The notes under the pieces were generated by a model. It ran no database searches. It was not told the origin of the DNA and worked only from the letters and a program-made list of their open reading frames with translations. This document shows, one piece after another, positions 1 through 6,724 of a DNA stretch of 8,241 nt. Location: contig CAMLPA010000132.1 of assembly GCA_946481605.1 (NCBI GenBank), positions 1-8,241 on the forward strand, read 5' to 3'. The translations under genes and the position numbers were made by a program. The DNA comes from an uncultured Flavihumibacter sp. (GTDB taxonomy: Bacteria; Bacteroidota; Bacteroidia; Chitinophagales; Chitinophagaceae). Numbering within the stretch: position 1 is the first letter of the stretch; the number at the start of each line of letters is the position of its first letter.

Positions 1-12
1 AATTAAATGTGT

Positions 13-43
13 TTTGTACACTTATTAAATTTCGTTATTTTCA
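13..43 (+). promoter_or_regulatory. Possible Bacteroidota-type promoter before the glycosidase
   Basis: TTTG at 13-16 lies 19 bases before TATTTTCA at 36-43. The Bacteroidota pattern is a -33 TTTG and a -7 TAnnTTTG about 19-21 bases apart. Here the -33 box is exact, but the -7 box matches only four of its six defined bases. If real, transcription would start near base 50, so translation would begin at the ATG at 63 with a very short leader. One weak match in A+T-rich DNA could be chance. Confidence 0.25.
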
Positions 44-62
44 CCACCTAATTATTGCCATT

Positions 63-2492
63 ATGATTGAAACCCGCGTTACCTTGCCCGCGGCTCGTAA
101 AAAAGCCGCACGTTCTACAACATTTGAACTACTACCAGCTATCTTTCTAAAAAACATCATAGCATTAGCGCTATTTACTGCTCCAATACTCGTTCATGCC
201 CAAAAAGCCGAACTCTTCCCGCTTTCTTCCGTAAAACTCCTGGACGGCCCTTTCCTCCATGCACAACAGGCAGACATGAAATACATGCTCTCCCTGAATG
301 CCGACCGTTTACTGGCGCCTTACCGCAAAGAAGCCGGACTTGCCCCCAAAGCACATAATTACGGCAACTGGGAAAATACCGGTCTGGACGGACATATCGG
401 TGGCCACTACCTCTCCGCGCTGGCCAACATGTATGCGGCCACAGAAAATAAAGAAGTGAAACAGAAACTGGATTATGCGGTAGCCGAATTACTGGCCTGC
501 CAGGAAGCTGCGGGCAACGGCTATACCAGTGGTGTGCCCGGCGGAAAAGCCATGTGGGAAAACGTTGCAGCAGGTAAAATTAACGCGAACGGTTTTTCGC
601 TCAACGGCAAATGGGTGCCCCTGTACAATATCCACAAAACTTTCGCAGGTTTATATGATGCCTATACCATTGGTGGCAATGAATCAGCAAAAAAAGTATT
701 GCTGGGGTTAACCGACTGGTTCTATACTTCTTTCTCGCCGCTCACCGATGCGCAAATACAGGATATGCTGCGCAGCGAACATGGCGGACTCAACGAAGTG
801 TTCGCCGATGTAGCGCAGTTGACCGGTGATAAAAAATACCTGGAACTTGCCAAACGTTTCTCCGACCAGCGTATCCTCCAGCCGCTGCTGGAAAAAAGAG
901 ACGCGCTCACCGGGCTCCACGCCAATACGCAGATTCCCAAAGTAGTGGGCTACAACGCGGTGGCCAAAGCAGGTGGTGATCCGGCCTGGCGCGAAGCGGC
1001 AGATTTCTTCTGGAATACCGTGGTGCACAATAGGTCTGTTTCTATCGGCGGGAACAGTGTGCGCGAGCACTTTCATCCCACCGACAACTTCAGTTCCATG
1101 ATTGAATCCCGTGAGGGGCCCGAAACCTGCAACTCGTACAATATGTTGCGGCTCTCCAAAGGACTGTTCCTTTCGCGTCCTTCTGCCCATTATATGGATT
1201 ATTATGAAAGAACACTGTTCAACCATATTCTTTCTTCCCAGCATCCGGAAACGGGTGGATTCGTTTATTTCACCCCCATGCGACCCGGTCACTACCGCGT
1301 GTATTCACAACCGCAGGAAGGCTTCTGGTGCTGCGTGGGTTCAGGATTGGAAAACCATGGTAAATACGGCGAACTCATCTACGCGCACCAGGGAGATGAT
1401 GTATTCGTAAACATGTTCATGGCGTCTGAACTGCATTGGAAAGAAAAAGGATTCACCCTTACACAAACAACAGCCTTCCCGCAATCGGAGCAAACGGAAT
1501 TAAAGCTGGCGCTGAAAAAGAAAAAGAAATTCAAACTGATGATCCGCAAACCTTCCTGGATAGCGGGTTCAATGACGTTCAAAATAAATGGCAAACCTTT
1601 CGTGCCAGTTACAACTGATCCGGCGCAATACATCACCATTGAGCGCAATTGGAAGAACGGCGATAAAGTTACGGTGGAATTGCCCATGGAAACCCGTGCG
1701 GAAAGACTGCCCGATCAATCGGAATGGGTTTCTTTTGTACACGGCCCTATCGTGCTCGCGGCACCTATGGATACTCTAGGTTTGAATGGGCTTTTCGCGG
1801 ATGCCAGCCGGATGGGGCACGTGGCCTCGGGGCCTATTCGTCCCCTCGACGATGCACCGATGCTGGTGGGCAACGAAAAGGAATTGGCGGCCAAAGTACA
1901 GGCACAGCCGGGAGAACTGGTCTTTAATATCCCGCAGCCTGTGGTGCAGGAAAAATATGCCAACTTGCAACTGCGTCCTTTTTATATGGTCCATGATACG
2001 CGCTACACGGTTTATTTCCCCTTCACCGAAGCCTCGAAACTGGAAAGCGTAAGGGCGGAAATGAAACAAAAGGAACTGGTGAAAATAACCCTTGACAACA
2101 ATACTGTAGATAGGATAAATGCCGGCGAGCAACAACCGGAATCGGACCACGCATTCAAAGGGGAGAGAACGGAAACCGGACTATTCAAAGAAGAACGCTT
2201 CCGGAACGCGAAAGGCTGGTTTTCTTATGAAATGAACAACAAAGGAGGCGACGCGTCCAAACTCCGCGTGGTATACTTTGGCAGAGAACGGAACCGCTTC
2301 TTTGATATTTACGTACAGGGGCAAAAACTGGCTTCTGTGGAAATGAAAGGCGACAAAGGCGATGATTTTTATGCGGAAGAGTATGCGCTGCCAGCATCTT
2401 TAAAAGCGGTTCGTGGTAAGCTGGAAGTGAAGTTCGTAGCCCGGGAAGGCAGCACCACGGCCAACGTGTACGAGGTGAGATTGATGAAATAG
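63..2492 (+). CDS. Secreted GH127/GH146-type (DUF1680) beta-L-arabinofuranosidase family glycosidase
   Basis: Predicted exported enzyme that removes beta-L-arabinofuranosyl residues from plant glycans. Numbering is from the ATG at 63 (809 aa). A hydrophobic segment at about 31-45 ends in VHA|Q (cleavage after A46), a type I signal peptide with an unusually long n-region. The (alpha/alpha)6 catalytic part carries DGHIGGHYLSA (about 109-119), a PETCNSYN motif giving E354 and C356, and FWCCVGSG giving C423 and C424. These match the Glu/Cys/Cys/Cys zinc site of the characterised GH127 enzyme HypBA1, in which the first Cys of the pair is the nucleophile. E335 is the likely acid/base. Beta-sandwich domains follow; the last about 125 residues (from the GEQQPESDH motif) resemble the C-terminal domain seen in long Bacteroidota members. 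The length exceeds HypBA1 (about 660 aa), so GH146 is equally possible. An upstream in-frame ATG at 9 gives 827 aa, and the frame is open to the window edge. I prefer 63 because the signal segment already lies far downstream and a promoter-like motif overlaps the first ATG. Substrate and exact family are inference. Confidence 0.92.
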   Translation: MIETRVTLPAARKKAARSTTFELLPAIFLKNIIALALFTAPILVHAQKAELFPLSSVKLLDGPFLHAQQADMKYMLSLNADRLLAPYRKEAGLAPKAHNYGNWENTGLDGHIGGHYLSALANMYAATENKEVKQKLDYAVAELLACQEAAGNGYTSGVPGGKAMWENVAAGKINANGFSLNGKWVPLYNIHKTFAGLYDAYTIGGNESAKKVLLGLTDWFYTSFSPLTDAQIQDMLRSEHGGLNEVFADVAQLTGDKKYLELAKRFSDQRILQPLLEKRDALTGLHANTQIPKVVGYNAVAKAGGDPAWREAADFFWNTVVHNRSVSIGGNSVREHFHPTDNFSSMIESREGPETCNSYNMLRLSKGLFLSRPSAHYMDYYERTLFNHILSSQHPETGGFVYFTPMRPGHYRVYSQPQEGFWCCVGSGLENHGKYGELIYAHQGDDVFVNMFMASELHWKEKGFTLTQTTAFPQSEQTELKLALKKKKKFKLMIRKPSWIAGSMTFKINGKPFVPVTTDPAQYITIERNWKNGDKVTVELPMETRAERLPDQSEWVSFVHGPIVLAAPMDTLGLNGLFADASRMGHVASGPIRPLDDAPMLVGNEKELAAKVQAQPGELVFNIPQPVVQEKYANLQLRPFYMVHDTRYTVYFPFTEASKLESVRAEMKQKELVKITLDNNTVDRINAGEQQPESDHAFKGERTETGLFKEERFRNAKGWFSYEMNNKGGDASKLRVVYFGRERNRFFDIYVQGQKLASVEMKGDKGDDFYAEEYALPASLKAVRGKLEVKFVAREGSTTANVYEVRLMK

Positions 2493-2635
2493 TGCGGCGA
2501 TGTATCTTATCTTTACCGGGAATCAATTTAATGCCGGCGTATGGAAGAGTTGCGTGCGTATGTAGCGCGTTTCGTGGCGGTGTTAAAGTGCATATTGTAT
2601 CTGTGGGGATCTGGTTTTGTTCAACTTTCCTGCTT

Positions 2636-2654
2636 GCACAAGAAGATGTTGTGC
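2636..2654. other. Small perfect inverted repeat between convergent genes
   Basis: GCACAA and TTGTGC form a perfect 6-bp stem with a 7-base loop (GAAGATG). It sits in the 181-base gap between the glycosidase stop and the end of the kinase pseudogene. On the plus strand it is followed by GTTCTTCC rather than a true T-run, so it is at best a weak terminator for the glycosidase transcript. The rest of the gap (2493-2673) shows only short unconvincing reading frames. Confidence 0.2.
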
Positions 2655-2673
2655 GTTCTTCCTGATGTTAATG

Positions 2674-3309
2674 TTATTGATTTTGATACTGAACGATTTT
2701 TGTAATAGTTGGTAGATTTTTTGTGAACCAGTCGGGTAGTTCTTCAGGAAGTATAGCTGAGGTGCATCTCCCTTTTTTCAATACAGCCAGTCCAATATGT
2801 TCAATACTTGAAGTGTCTACAATGGTCAGGGTGTCAAAAATCGAGAAGTACTTATCAAGTTTTTCCAGGTTGCCGTAGAAGTTAGATTTTAGCGTAAGCG
2901 GGTCTACGTAGTGCCCTCCCTCGTTAGCTCTTCCGATAACCCTGGTTTCTGAAAGTTAAATGTCGGTAAGGCCAAAAAAGATTAAGTGAATCTTGTAGCC
3001 TTTTTCCTTAAAATTCTTTGGAATATCCCAGGTAGCGTCATTGGTAAAATGGCCTTCATATGCCAAATCTGAATGTGTAGCCAGAGCGGTGGTAATCAGG
3101 TTGTCGAAAGTGTTTTCTACGATTTCTAACGCCAGTTTTTTACATTCTTTATGAGACCTTATTCCTTTTCGCCAAAACTCACTTCTCTTCTGCATAAAAA
3201 GCTTGTCGCCGTCAAATATCGAACTTCTCAAATGTTCTGGAACATAATCCGGACCAACGGATGATTTACCCGCCCCGTTTGAGCCAGTTATTATGTAGAG
3301 AACTGGCAT
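2674..3309 (-). pseudogene. Zeta-toxin-like P-loop kinase, interrupted by one in-frame TAA
   Basis: One reading frame of 212 codons contains a single premature TAA (codon 118, bases 2956-2958) and ends at TAA 2674-2676. The first half (117 aa) starts with the beta-strand and Walker A P-loop GSNGAGKSS (9-17), then an acidic FDGDK segment (about 32-36) and YEGHF (about 84-88). The second half (residues 119-211) continues the same fold with RVIGRANEGGH (123-133), resembling the arginine-containing lid of zeta-type and related small kinases, and then a GNLEKL segment. Both halves belong together with no frame change, so this is a nonsense mutation rather than a frameshift. The 117-residue product would keep the nucleotide-binding loop but lose the lid, so it is probably inactive. 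No ATG follows the stop closely enough to restart the second half. The start is 3 bases after the stop of the upstream small gene, with no visible Shine-Dalgarno, which suggests translational coupling. The region is A+T-rich (35% G+C by hand count over 3001-3060). A sequencing error cannot be excluded. Whether the intact family is a toxin or a metabolic kinase is not settled by sequence. Confidence 0.85.
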
Positions 3310-3312
3310 GTA

Positions 3313-3570
3313 TTACAGCGACGAAAATTGAAGGCGTTGCCTCAGATTATTTGCTTCGGAAGGTGTGAGCTCGCGTATAACATCAATATCTCTGGCGGCG
3401 TGCACCACAGATATTAATTTAATACTGCCATTTGGATATTCAAGATAACATTGATTTGTGGCAAGTTCTTTCACGTTGATCATAAAAGGCAACCCGCTTC
3501 TGAGCTTCTGCTCTCTTAGTTTCCTTACAGCATTTGTACCTTTTTTACTTGTGGTTTTTACCGTTGACAT
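3313..3570 (-). CDS. Small basic protein paired with the zeta-like kinase; candidate antitoxin or partner
   Basis: I do not recognise a named family. The 85-residue product from the ATG at 3570 has a very basic N-terminus (K/R-rich through about residue 23), then a compact part with PFMINVKEL and CYLEYPNGSIKLISV (about 28-55), which looks like beta-strands. It ends in a helix-like segment rich in E, R and L. An in-frame ATG at 3606 would add 12 residues (97 aa), but that extension (MKPSHFFCKFTI) looks untranslated, and A+T-rich leader DNA precedes the inner ATG. The stop is 3 bases from the kinase start, so the two are almost certainly co-transcribed. By analogy with other two-gene modules it may be an antitoxin or partner protein; this is inference from arrangement and size, as no ribbon-helix-helix or other antitoxin fold is evident. 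The reading frame is intact although its partner is broken. Confidence 0.72.
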   Translation of the reverse strand: MSTVKTTSKKGTNAVRKLREQKLRSGLPFMINVKELATNQCYLEYPNGSIKLISVVHAARDIDVIRELTPSEANNLRQRLQFSSL

Positions 3571-3641
3571 AATTGTGAATTTACAAAAAAAATGGCTTGG
3601 TTTCATATCTCATATTTCAACAATCAACGTACAAGCGCGCT

Positions 3642-4376
3642 CTATGCGAGACTAATGTATTTCACCAAACTTCTCTTGGCCACCGGCAACAAAGTTTCAT
3701 TCACCGGGAAACTGAGGTCGGTTTGTATGGCATACACCGCCGGGTTCGGCAGTTCTTTTTTGTTCCGGATGATGTCGGCCTTAATGTGTTCATACGTATT
3801 GGCTATACTTCTTTGCCAGGTGTCGAGGAAAGCCGTGCGCATGCTCCGGTATTTCTCATGGTGTTTTTCGAAAATGGAGAGCCGGTAATGGTAAACCATT
3901 GTGGTTTTGATGTTGCCGTTCGTCAGGAAAAAATAACCTTCCTGGGTATCCAGTGGCAGCAGTCCTATGGGGGAGATGTTCAGTTTGTCTTCCACGAAAT
4001 CATAAATGTCGGAACCGGTGCGCAACGTAGAATTGATATGTGTTTCCGCGTAATGAATGATGTTCTCCAATTCAGCCATTACCTCATCGTCTTCCAGCAT
4101 TTGTTCGTAAAGCAGTTGCAGTTTTTCGAGCTGGATGCCGGTTAGCTTTTTAGGGAATTGTTGCTGAAGGAATTGTTTGTTCTCCCGGAAGGAAACAATG
4201 TTGTTGTAATGGAATACCACTTCTGCCAGTTGGGGATAAAGCTTGTTTTGGGAGAAGTAACCGTTTACTTCCTGGAGGTACGCGAGCAGGGTGTATTTTT
4301 TCAGTTCAAAATCAATGTAGCCTTCCGCGAACCAGGTTTCAGATAACTGTTTCATACACTGGAATTTTAACTCCAT
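3642..4376 (-). CDS. Conserved-looking cytoplasmic protein of unknown function
   Basis: I recognise no named domain. The 244-residue product has no signal peptide or membrane segment. The N-terminal half is strongly helical and rich in L, E, Q, K, with segments such as LAYLQEVNGYF and LEKLQLLYEQMLEDDE. The middle carries IYDFVEDKLNISPIGLLPLD followed by EGYFFL, and the C-terminus contains RSMRTAFLDTW, KKELPNPAVY and FPVNETLLPVAKRSLVKYIS. Steady codon use and absence of internal stops over 730 bases support a real gene. A longer start at 4466 gives 274 aa but would overlap the M23 gene by 38 bases and add a 30-residue segment (MKQKLAGFKTF...) unlike the rest. I therefore chose the ATG at 4376; the ATG at 4355 is a third option with GGAG some 15 bases upstream. 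It lies 52 bases after the M23 stop and may share its transcript. No catalytic motif is visible, so no function is proposed. Confidence 0.85.
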   Translation of the reverse strand: MELKFQCMKQLSETWFAEGYIDFELKKYTLLAYLQEVNGYFSQNKLYPQLAEVVFHYNNIVSFRENKQFLQQQFPKKLTGIQLEKLQLLYEQMLEDDEVMAELENIIHYAETHINSTLRTGSDIYDFVEDKLNISPIGLLPLDTQEGYFFLTNGNIKTTMVYHYRLSIFEKHHEKYRSMRTAFLDTWQRSIANTYEHIKADIIRNKKELPNPAVYAIQTDLSFPVNETLLPVAKRSLVKYISLA

Positions 4377-4428
4377 TAATATAACAAAACCGGACGGTAA
4401 TTTCTTATGTACGGCACTGAAAATTTTG

Positions 4429-5724
4429 TTAAGGAAGGTTTTGAATCCAGCCAGTTTCTGCTTCATTTTTAATTAATAGGTAGTTGTTGAAACGGGCAAG
4501 TACCATGATGCGCGTGCCTTTTTCCAATGTTGTTTTAATGGGCGCATCTGCCAGTGGCGTAAAGGAGAGTGTGCTGTTTTCTTTCAGGGTCGTTTGCAGG
4601 TAGGGTTTGTCAAGTGGCGATACGCTGTTTGTGTTGATGAAACCGGTGTGCCCGTTGGGCAGTATGGTTTTGTATCTTTTGCCAGGTGCGCTGGCTTGAA
4701 TATACAACAGTGTATTTGCCGGAAGTGAACTGTCTTTGTTGTTGATGGCATTGGTCCACCGGGCTTTGGCGTTGGTGCGCACCAGTGTGCCGGGGGGATG
4801 ACTGGTGTTTTCGAGCGTTGGTATTTCAGGTCTTTTAGGGTTGATGAAAGGATAAGGATCAATGGCACCGTTGCCTGTGTAGATGCCGAAGTGGAGATGC
4901 GGCGGCGTGGTGCGTGCATTCCCGGTATTGCCCATTAGACCAATGGTGTCGCCAGCCTGAACGGTTTGTCCGGTTGCCACAAGTTGTTCATCGAGGTGTG
5001 CGTAGTAAAGAGAAATGTTTTTGCCTTCGGGTTGGAGGAAGATGACTTTTCCACCGAGGTTGTTTTCTCCTGTTCTCAGTATTTGTCCATCCGCGGCGGC
5101 CAGCAATGGGGTTCTTTTGGCGGCGAATATGTCCACACCTTCGTGTGAGCGTTTTCCGCCGTCTCTCGTGGCGCCCCAGAAACTGATGGTCCTGGGATTG
5201 GCGTTTGCAGGTACAGGAAAAGCGAGCGAGGGCCCGGTTTGAATGGTGAGGGTATAATTCCCGTTCGATAACAATTCCGGTTGTATCCTCAATTGGTAAA
5301 TGCCATCGTTGGGTACTTCGAATGCGATCTGGTAAGTAGTGTCTGCGGCTTTTACCAGTTTGTGTTCCAGTTCTTTGTTCCTGGCCCAGAGTTCCATAAA
5401 GAGTCGGAAAGCTGAATCTGGATTTGCTTCCAGCGAAGCGGTAATCATTTCGCCTCTTTTCAGGGAGAAACTGTATCCGGTAGCCATAGGTTTTTCTGCG
5501 GAAAAGTAACCTCTCTCAGTATAGGGAAGTGTGATGTTTGCGGGGGAAGCGAGGCTGTTTTCGGCGGCTTCCATCCACTGTTTGCCCATGGCGCTATTGT
5601 CCAGCCCGAGTTGTGTAATCTTTTGCTGGTAAGCCTCATGTGGTGTTTTTCCCGACAGGAAAGATTTGCCTGGTCCGGTACAACCGGCAAGCAGGAGGAG
5701 CAGCAGGGCGTAGCATGTTCTCAT
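4429..5724 (-). CDS. M23 (LytM-type) peptidoglycan endopeptidase lipoprotein with C-terminal SH3-like repeats
   Basis: Predicted lipoprotein that cuts peptide cross-links of cell-wall peptidoglycan. The N-terminus (431 aa protein) is a short signal with a leucine run and the lipobox LAGC, so C15 would be lipidated and the protein held on a membrane facing the periplasm. Residues about 75-165 look like a small beta-sandwich of the pre-peptidase C-terminal type (for example NDGIYQLRI, NGNYTLTI). The M23 catalytic domain spans about 175-295. HEGVD supplies H194 and D198, and HLH supplies H276 and H278. H194, D198 and H278 fit the zinc ligands, and H243 (YYAHLDE) and H276 the catalytic histidines of LytM/lysostaphin enzymes. 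All key residues are present, so it should be active. Two stretches at about 312-368 and 376-430, each ending in G(F/W)I, resemble tandem SH3b wall-binding repeats. A purine-rich GGAAGAAAG lies 9 bases before the ATG. The start overlaps the stop of a short upstream ORF as ATGA. Confidence 0.95.
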   Translation of the reverse strand: MRTCYALLLLLLAGCTGPGKSFLSGKTPHEAYQQKITQLGLDNSAMGKQWMEAAENSLASPANITLPYTERGYFSAEKPMATGYSFSLKRGEMITASLEANPDSAFRLFMELWARNKELEHKLVKAADTTYQIAFEVPNDGIYQLRIQPELLSNGNYTLTIQTGPSLAFPVPANANPRTISFWGATRDGGKRSHEGVDIFAAKRTPLLAAADGQILRTGENNLGGKVIFLQPEGKNISLYYAHLDEQLVATGQTVQAGDTIGLMGNTGNARTTPPHLHFGIYTGNGAIDPYPFINPKRPEIPTLENTSHPPGTLVRTNAKARWTNAINNKDSSLPANTLLYIQASAPGKRYKTILPNGHTGFINTNSVSPLDKPYLQTTLKENSTLSFTPLADAPIKTTLEKGTRIMVLARFNNYLLIKNEAETGWIQNLP

Positions 5725-5861
5725 ACAGAATTTCTTTCTTCCAATTCTTCAATATACATGCCATGTGGCGAAAATTCAACGGCGTTGGCAGGTGGCTTTT
5801 CATCAAATTGTACAGTGATCTTTACACCTTCTGTTCTAAAACGCTGGTATGGCTTTTTCAC
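5721..5861 (-). CDS. Candidate 46-residue ORF translationally coupled to the M23 gene
   Basis: Reading from a GTG at 5861, this frame encodes 46 residues beginning (M)KKPYQRFRTEGVKITVQF and ending EELEERNSV. Its TGA (5723-5721) overlaps the ATG of the M23 gene as ATGA, the usual sign of coupled translation. The composition is protein-like, with alternating charged and hydrophobic residues and a spread of codons. It contains the Shine-Dalgarno-like GGAAGAAAG used by the next gene. Against it: no ATG start, no clear ribosome binding site before the GTG, and the frame stays open upstream into the antisense of the DUF892 gene, so openness alone is weak evidence. An out-of-frame ATG at 5872 gives only four codons, which would fit a frameshifted start. 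I recognise no family; it may be the 3' remnant of a gene. Confidence 0.35.
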   Translation of the reverse strand: MKKPYQRFRTEGVKITVQFDEKPPANAVEFSPHGMYIEELEERNSV

Positions 5862-5898
5862 TCTTGTTGCATATTGCCAACTAAAAAATTTGAATAAA

Positions 5899-6450
5899 AT
5901 GAAAGCGACAAACAACAAAAAAATGCAAGGAGCAACCAAGGGTTCCAATGGTAACCATTCTATGCTGGAGGAATTCTTTGTAGATGAACTGCGTGATATT
6001 CTATATGCCGAAAGGAAACTGGCCAAAACGCTGCCTGAAATGGCCGCTGCCGCTACCAATGAAGAGTTGCGTGCCGCCATAGAAAAACACCAGGGTGAAA
6101 CGGAAACACATGTGGAGCGTTTGCAGGAAGTGTTCGGTATGCTGGGGAAAGCGCCGCGTGGTAAGAAATGCGAGGCCATGGAAGGACTGTTGGAAGAAGG
6201 AAAACAGGTGCTGGAAGATACCGACGACGATACTTTCACCCGCGACGTGGCCATCATTTTCGCAGCGCAAAAAGTGGAACACTACGAGATCGCTACTTAC
6301 GGCGGACTGGTACAACTGGCCACACTGCTCGGCTACAGCGATGCCGCCGCATTGCTCCAGCAAACACTGGACGAAGAAAAGCAATGTGATATGGACCTGA
6401 CCAACCTGGCAGAATCACACATTAACGAAATGGCGTTAGAAGAAGAATAA
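5899..6450 (+). CDS. DUF892/YciF-type ferritin-like four-helix-bundle protein
   Basis: A 183-residue protein of the DUF892 family (YciE/YciF group), a ferritin-like four-helix bundle with a di-metal site, often linked to stress responses; its biochemical activity is not established. A polar, flexible N-terminal tail (about 1-20, rich in K, N, G) precedes the conserved opening SMLEEFFVDELRDILYAE (21-38). Likely metal ligands are in DELRDILYAE (E30 and/or E38), HQGETETH (E67 or E69, H71), KVEHYEIATYGG (E127, H128, E130) and DEEKQ (E159/E160), one set per helix as the family requires. KKCEAMEGLLEEGKQVL (89-105) is also typical. Length agrees with relatives. I chose the ATG at 5899 because upstream codons of the same frame are not protein-like and antisense the M23 gene; the ATG at 5923 is an alternative. 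No Shine-Dalgarno is visible. The gene is transcribed divergently from the M23 gene and ends before a strong terminator, so it is probably monocistronic. It has no signal peptide and should be cytoplasmic. Confidence 0.95.
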   Translation: MKATNNKKMQGATKGSNGNHSMLEEFFVDELRDILYAERKLAKTLPEMAAAATNEELRAAIEKHQGETETHVERLQEVFGMLGKAPRGKKCEAMEGLLEEGKQVLEDTDDDTFTRDVAIIFAAQKVEHYEIATYGGLVQLATLLGYSDAAALLQQTLDEEKQCDMDLTNLAESHINEMALEEE

Positions 6451-6494
6451 TCATCCAACCATATCCTATAAATACCGTTCGGGTAGTATATATA

Positions 6495-6524
6495 AGGGGC
6501 GTATCGTTTGATATGCCTCTTTTT
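6495..6524 (+). terminator. Rho-independent terminator after the DUF892 gene
   Basis: AGGGGCGTATC (6495-6505) pairs with GATATGCCTCT (6510-6520) over 11 base pairs, two of them G-U, closing a 4-base GTTT loop. The 3' arm runs straight into TTTT (6521-6524). It lies 44 bases past the DUF892 stop and works in the plus direction only, since the minus strand has no T-run after the stem. It should insulate the PAS gene downstream. Confidence 0.85.
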
Positions 6525-6690
6525 CATGTTGAAACTCAGTTACACAATTCTTTCACTTCTAAATCATTTACTGTAACAATGAACGCGGGCGATGCCTTCT
6601 TTCTGATAATTATCAGCTATATGTCCTTGCCTGTCATAAACTTAAGGAAGCAGCAAGGTGTATATGGCACAATATTAATAGGGTAATCGT

Positions 6691-6698
6691 TACATTTG
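6691..6698 (+). promoter_or_regulatory. Candidate Bacteroidota -7 box before the PAS sensor gene
   Basis: TACATTTG is an exact match to the Bacteroidota -7 element TAnnTTTG and ends 26 bases before the ATG at 6725, a typical short leader. No good TTTG -33 box is seen at the expected 19-21 base distance; the nearest is TATG at 6663-6666 with a long 24-base spacing. The rest of the 274-base gap holds only the DUF892 terminator and otherwise featureless A+T-rich sequence. Confidence 0.42.
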
Positions 6699-6724
6699 TT
6701 TAACGCTTAAAACACCTTCTTACT

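Noticed and set aside
708..1292. 194-codon minus-strand frame inside the glycosidase gene.
   Set aside because: The plus-strand glycosidase is unambiguous here, with family motifs across the same bases; the antisense frame is a by-product of its codon use.
2531..2705. Two short plus-strand frames after the glycosidase (ATG at 2531, about 44 codons; ATG at 2541, about 54 codons).
   Set aside because: They overlap each other, their residues (rich in C, V, W, F) do not look like a folded protein, no ribosome binding site is visible, and they run into the antisense of the kinase pseudogene.
5611..5898. N-terminal extension of the DUF892 protein back to an ATG at 5611.
   Set aside because: The extra 96 residues antisense the M23 signal region and are not protein-like; family members begin with a short polar tail as at 5899.
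5721..6257. 178-codon minus-strand frame over the DUF892 gene, with a membrane-helix-like stretch near the DUF892 start.
   Set aside because: The hydrophobic stretch is the complement of lysine- and asparagine-rich codons in the DUF892 N-terminus. Only the last 46 codons, outside DUF892, are kept as a candidate.
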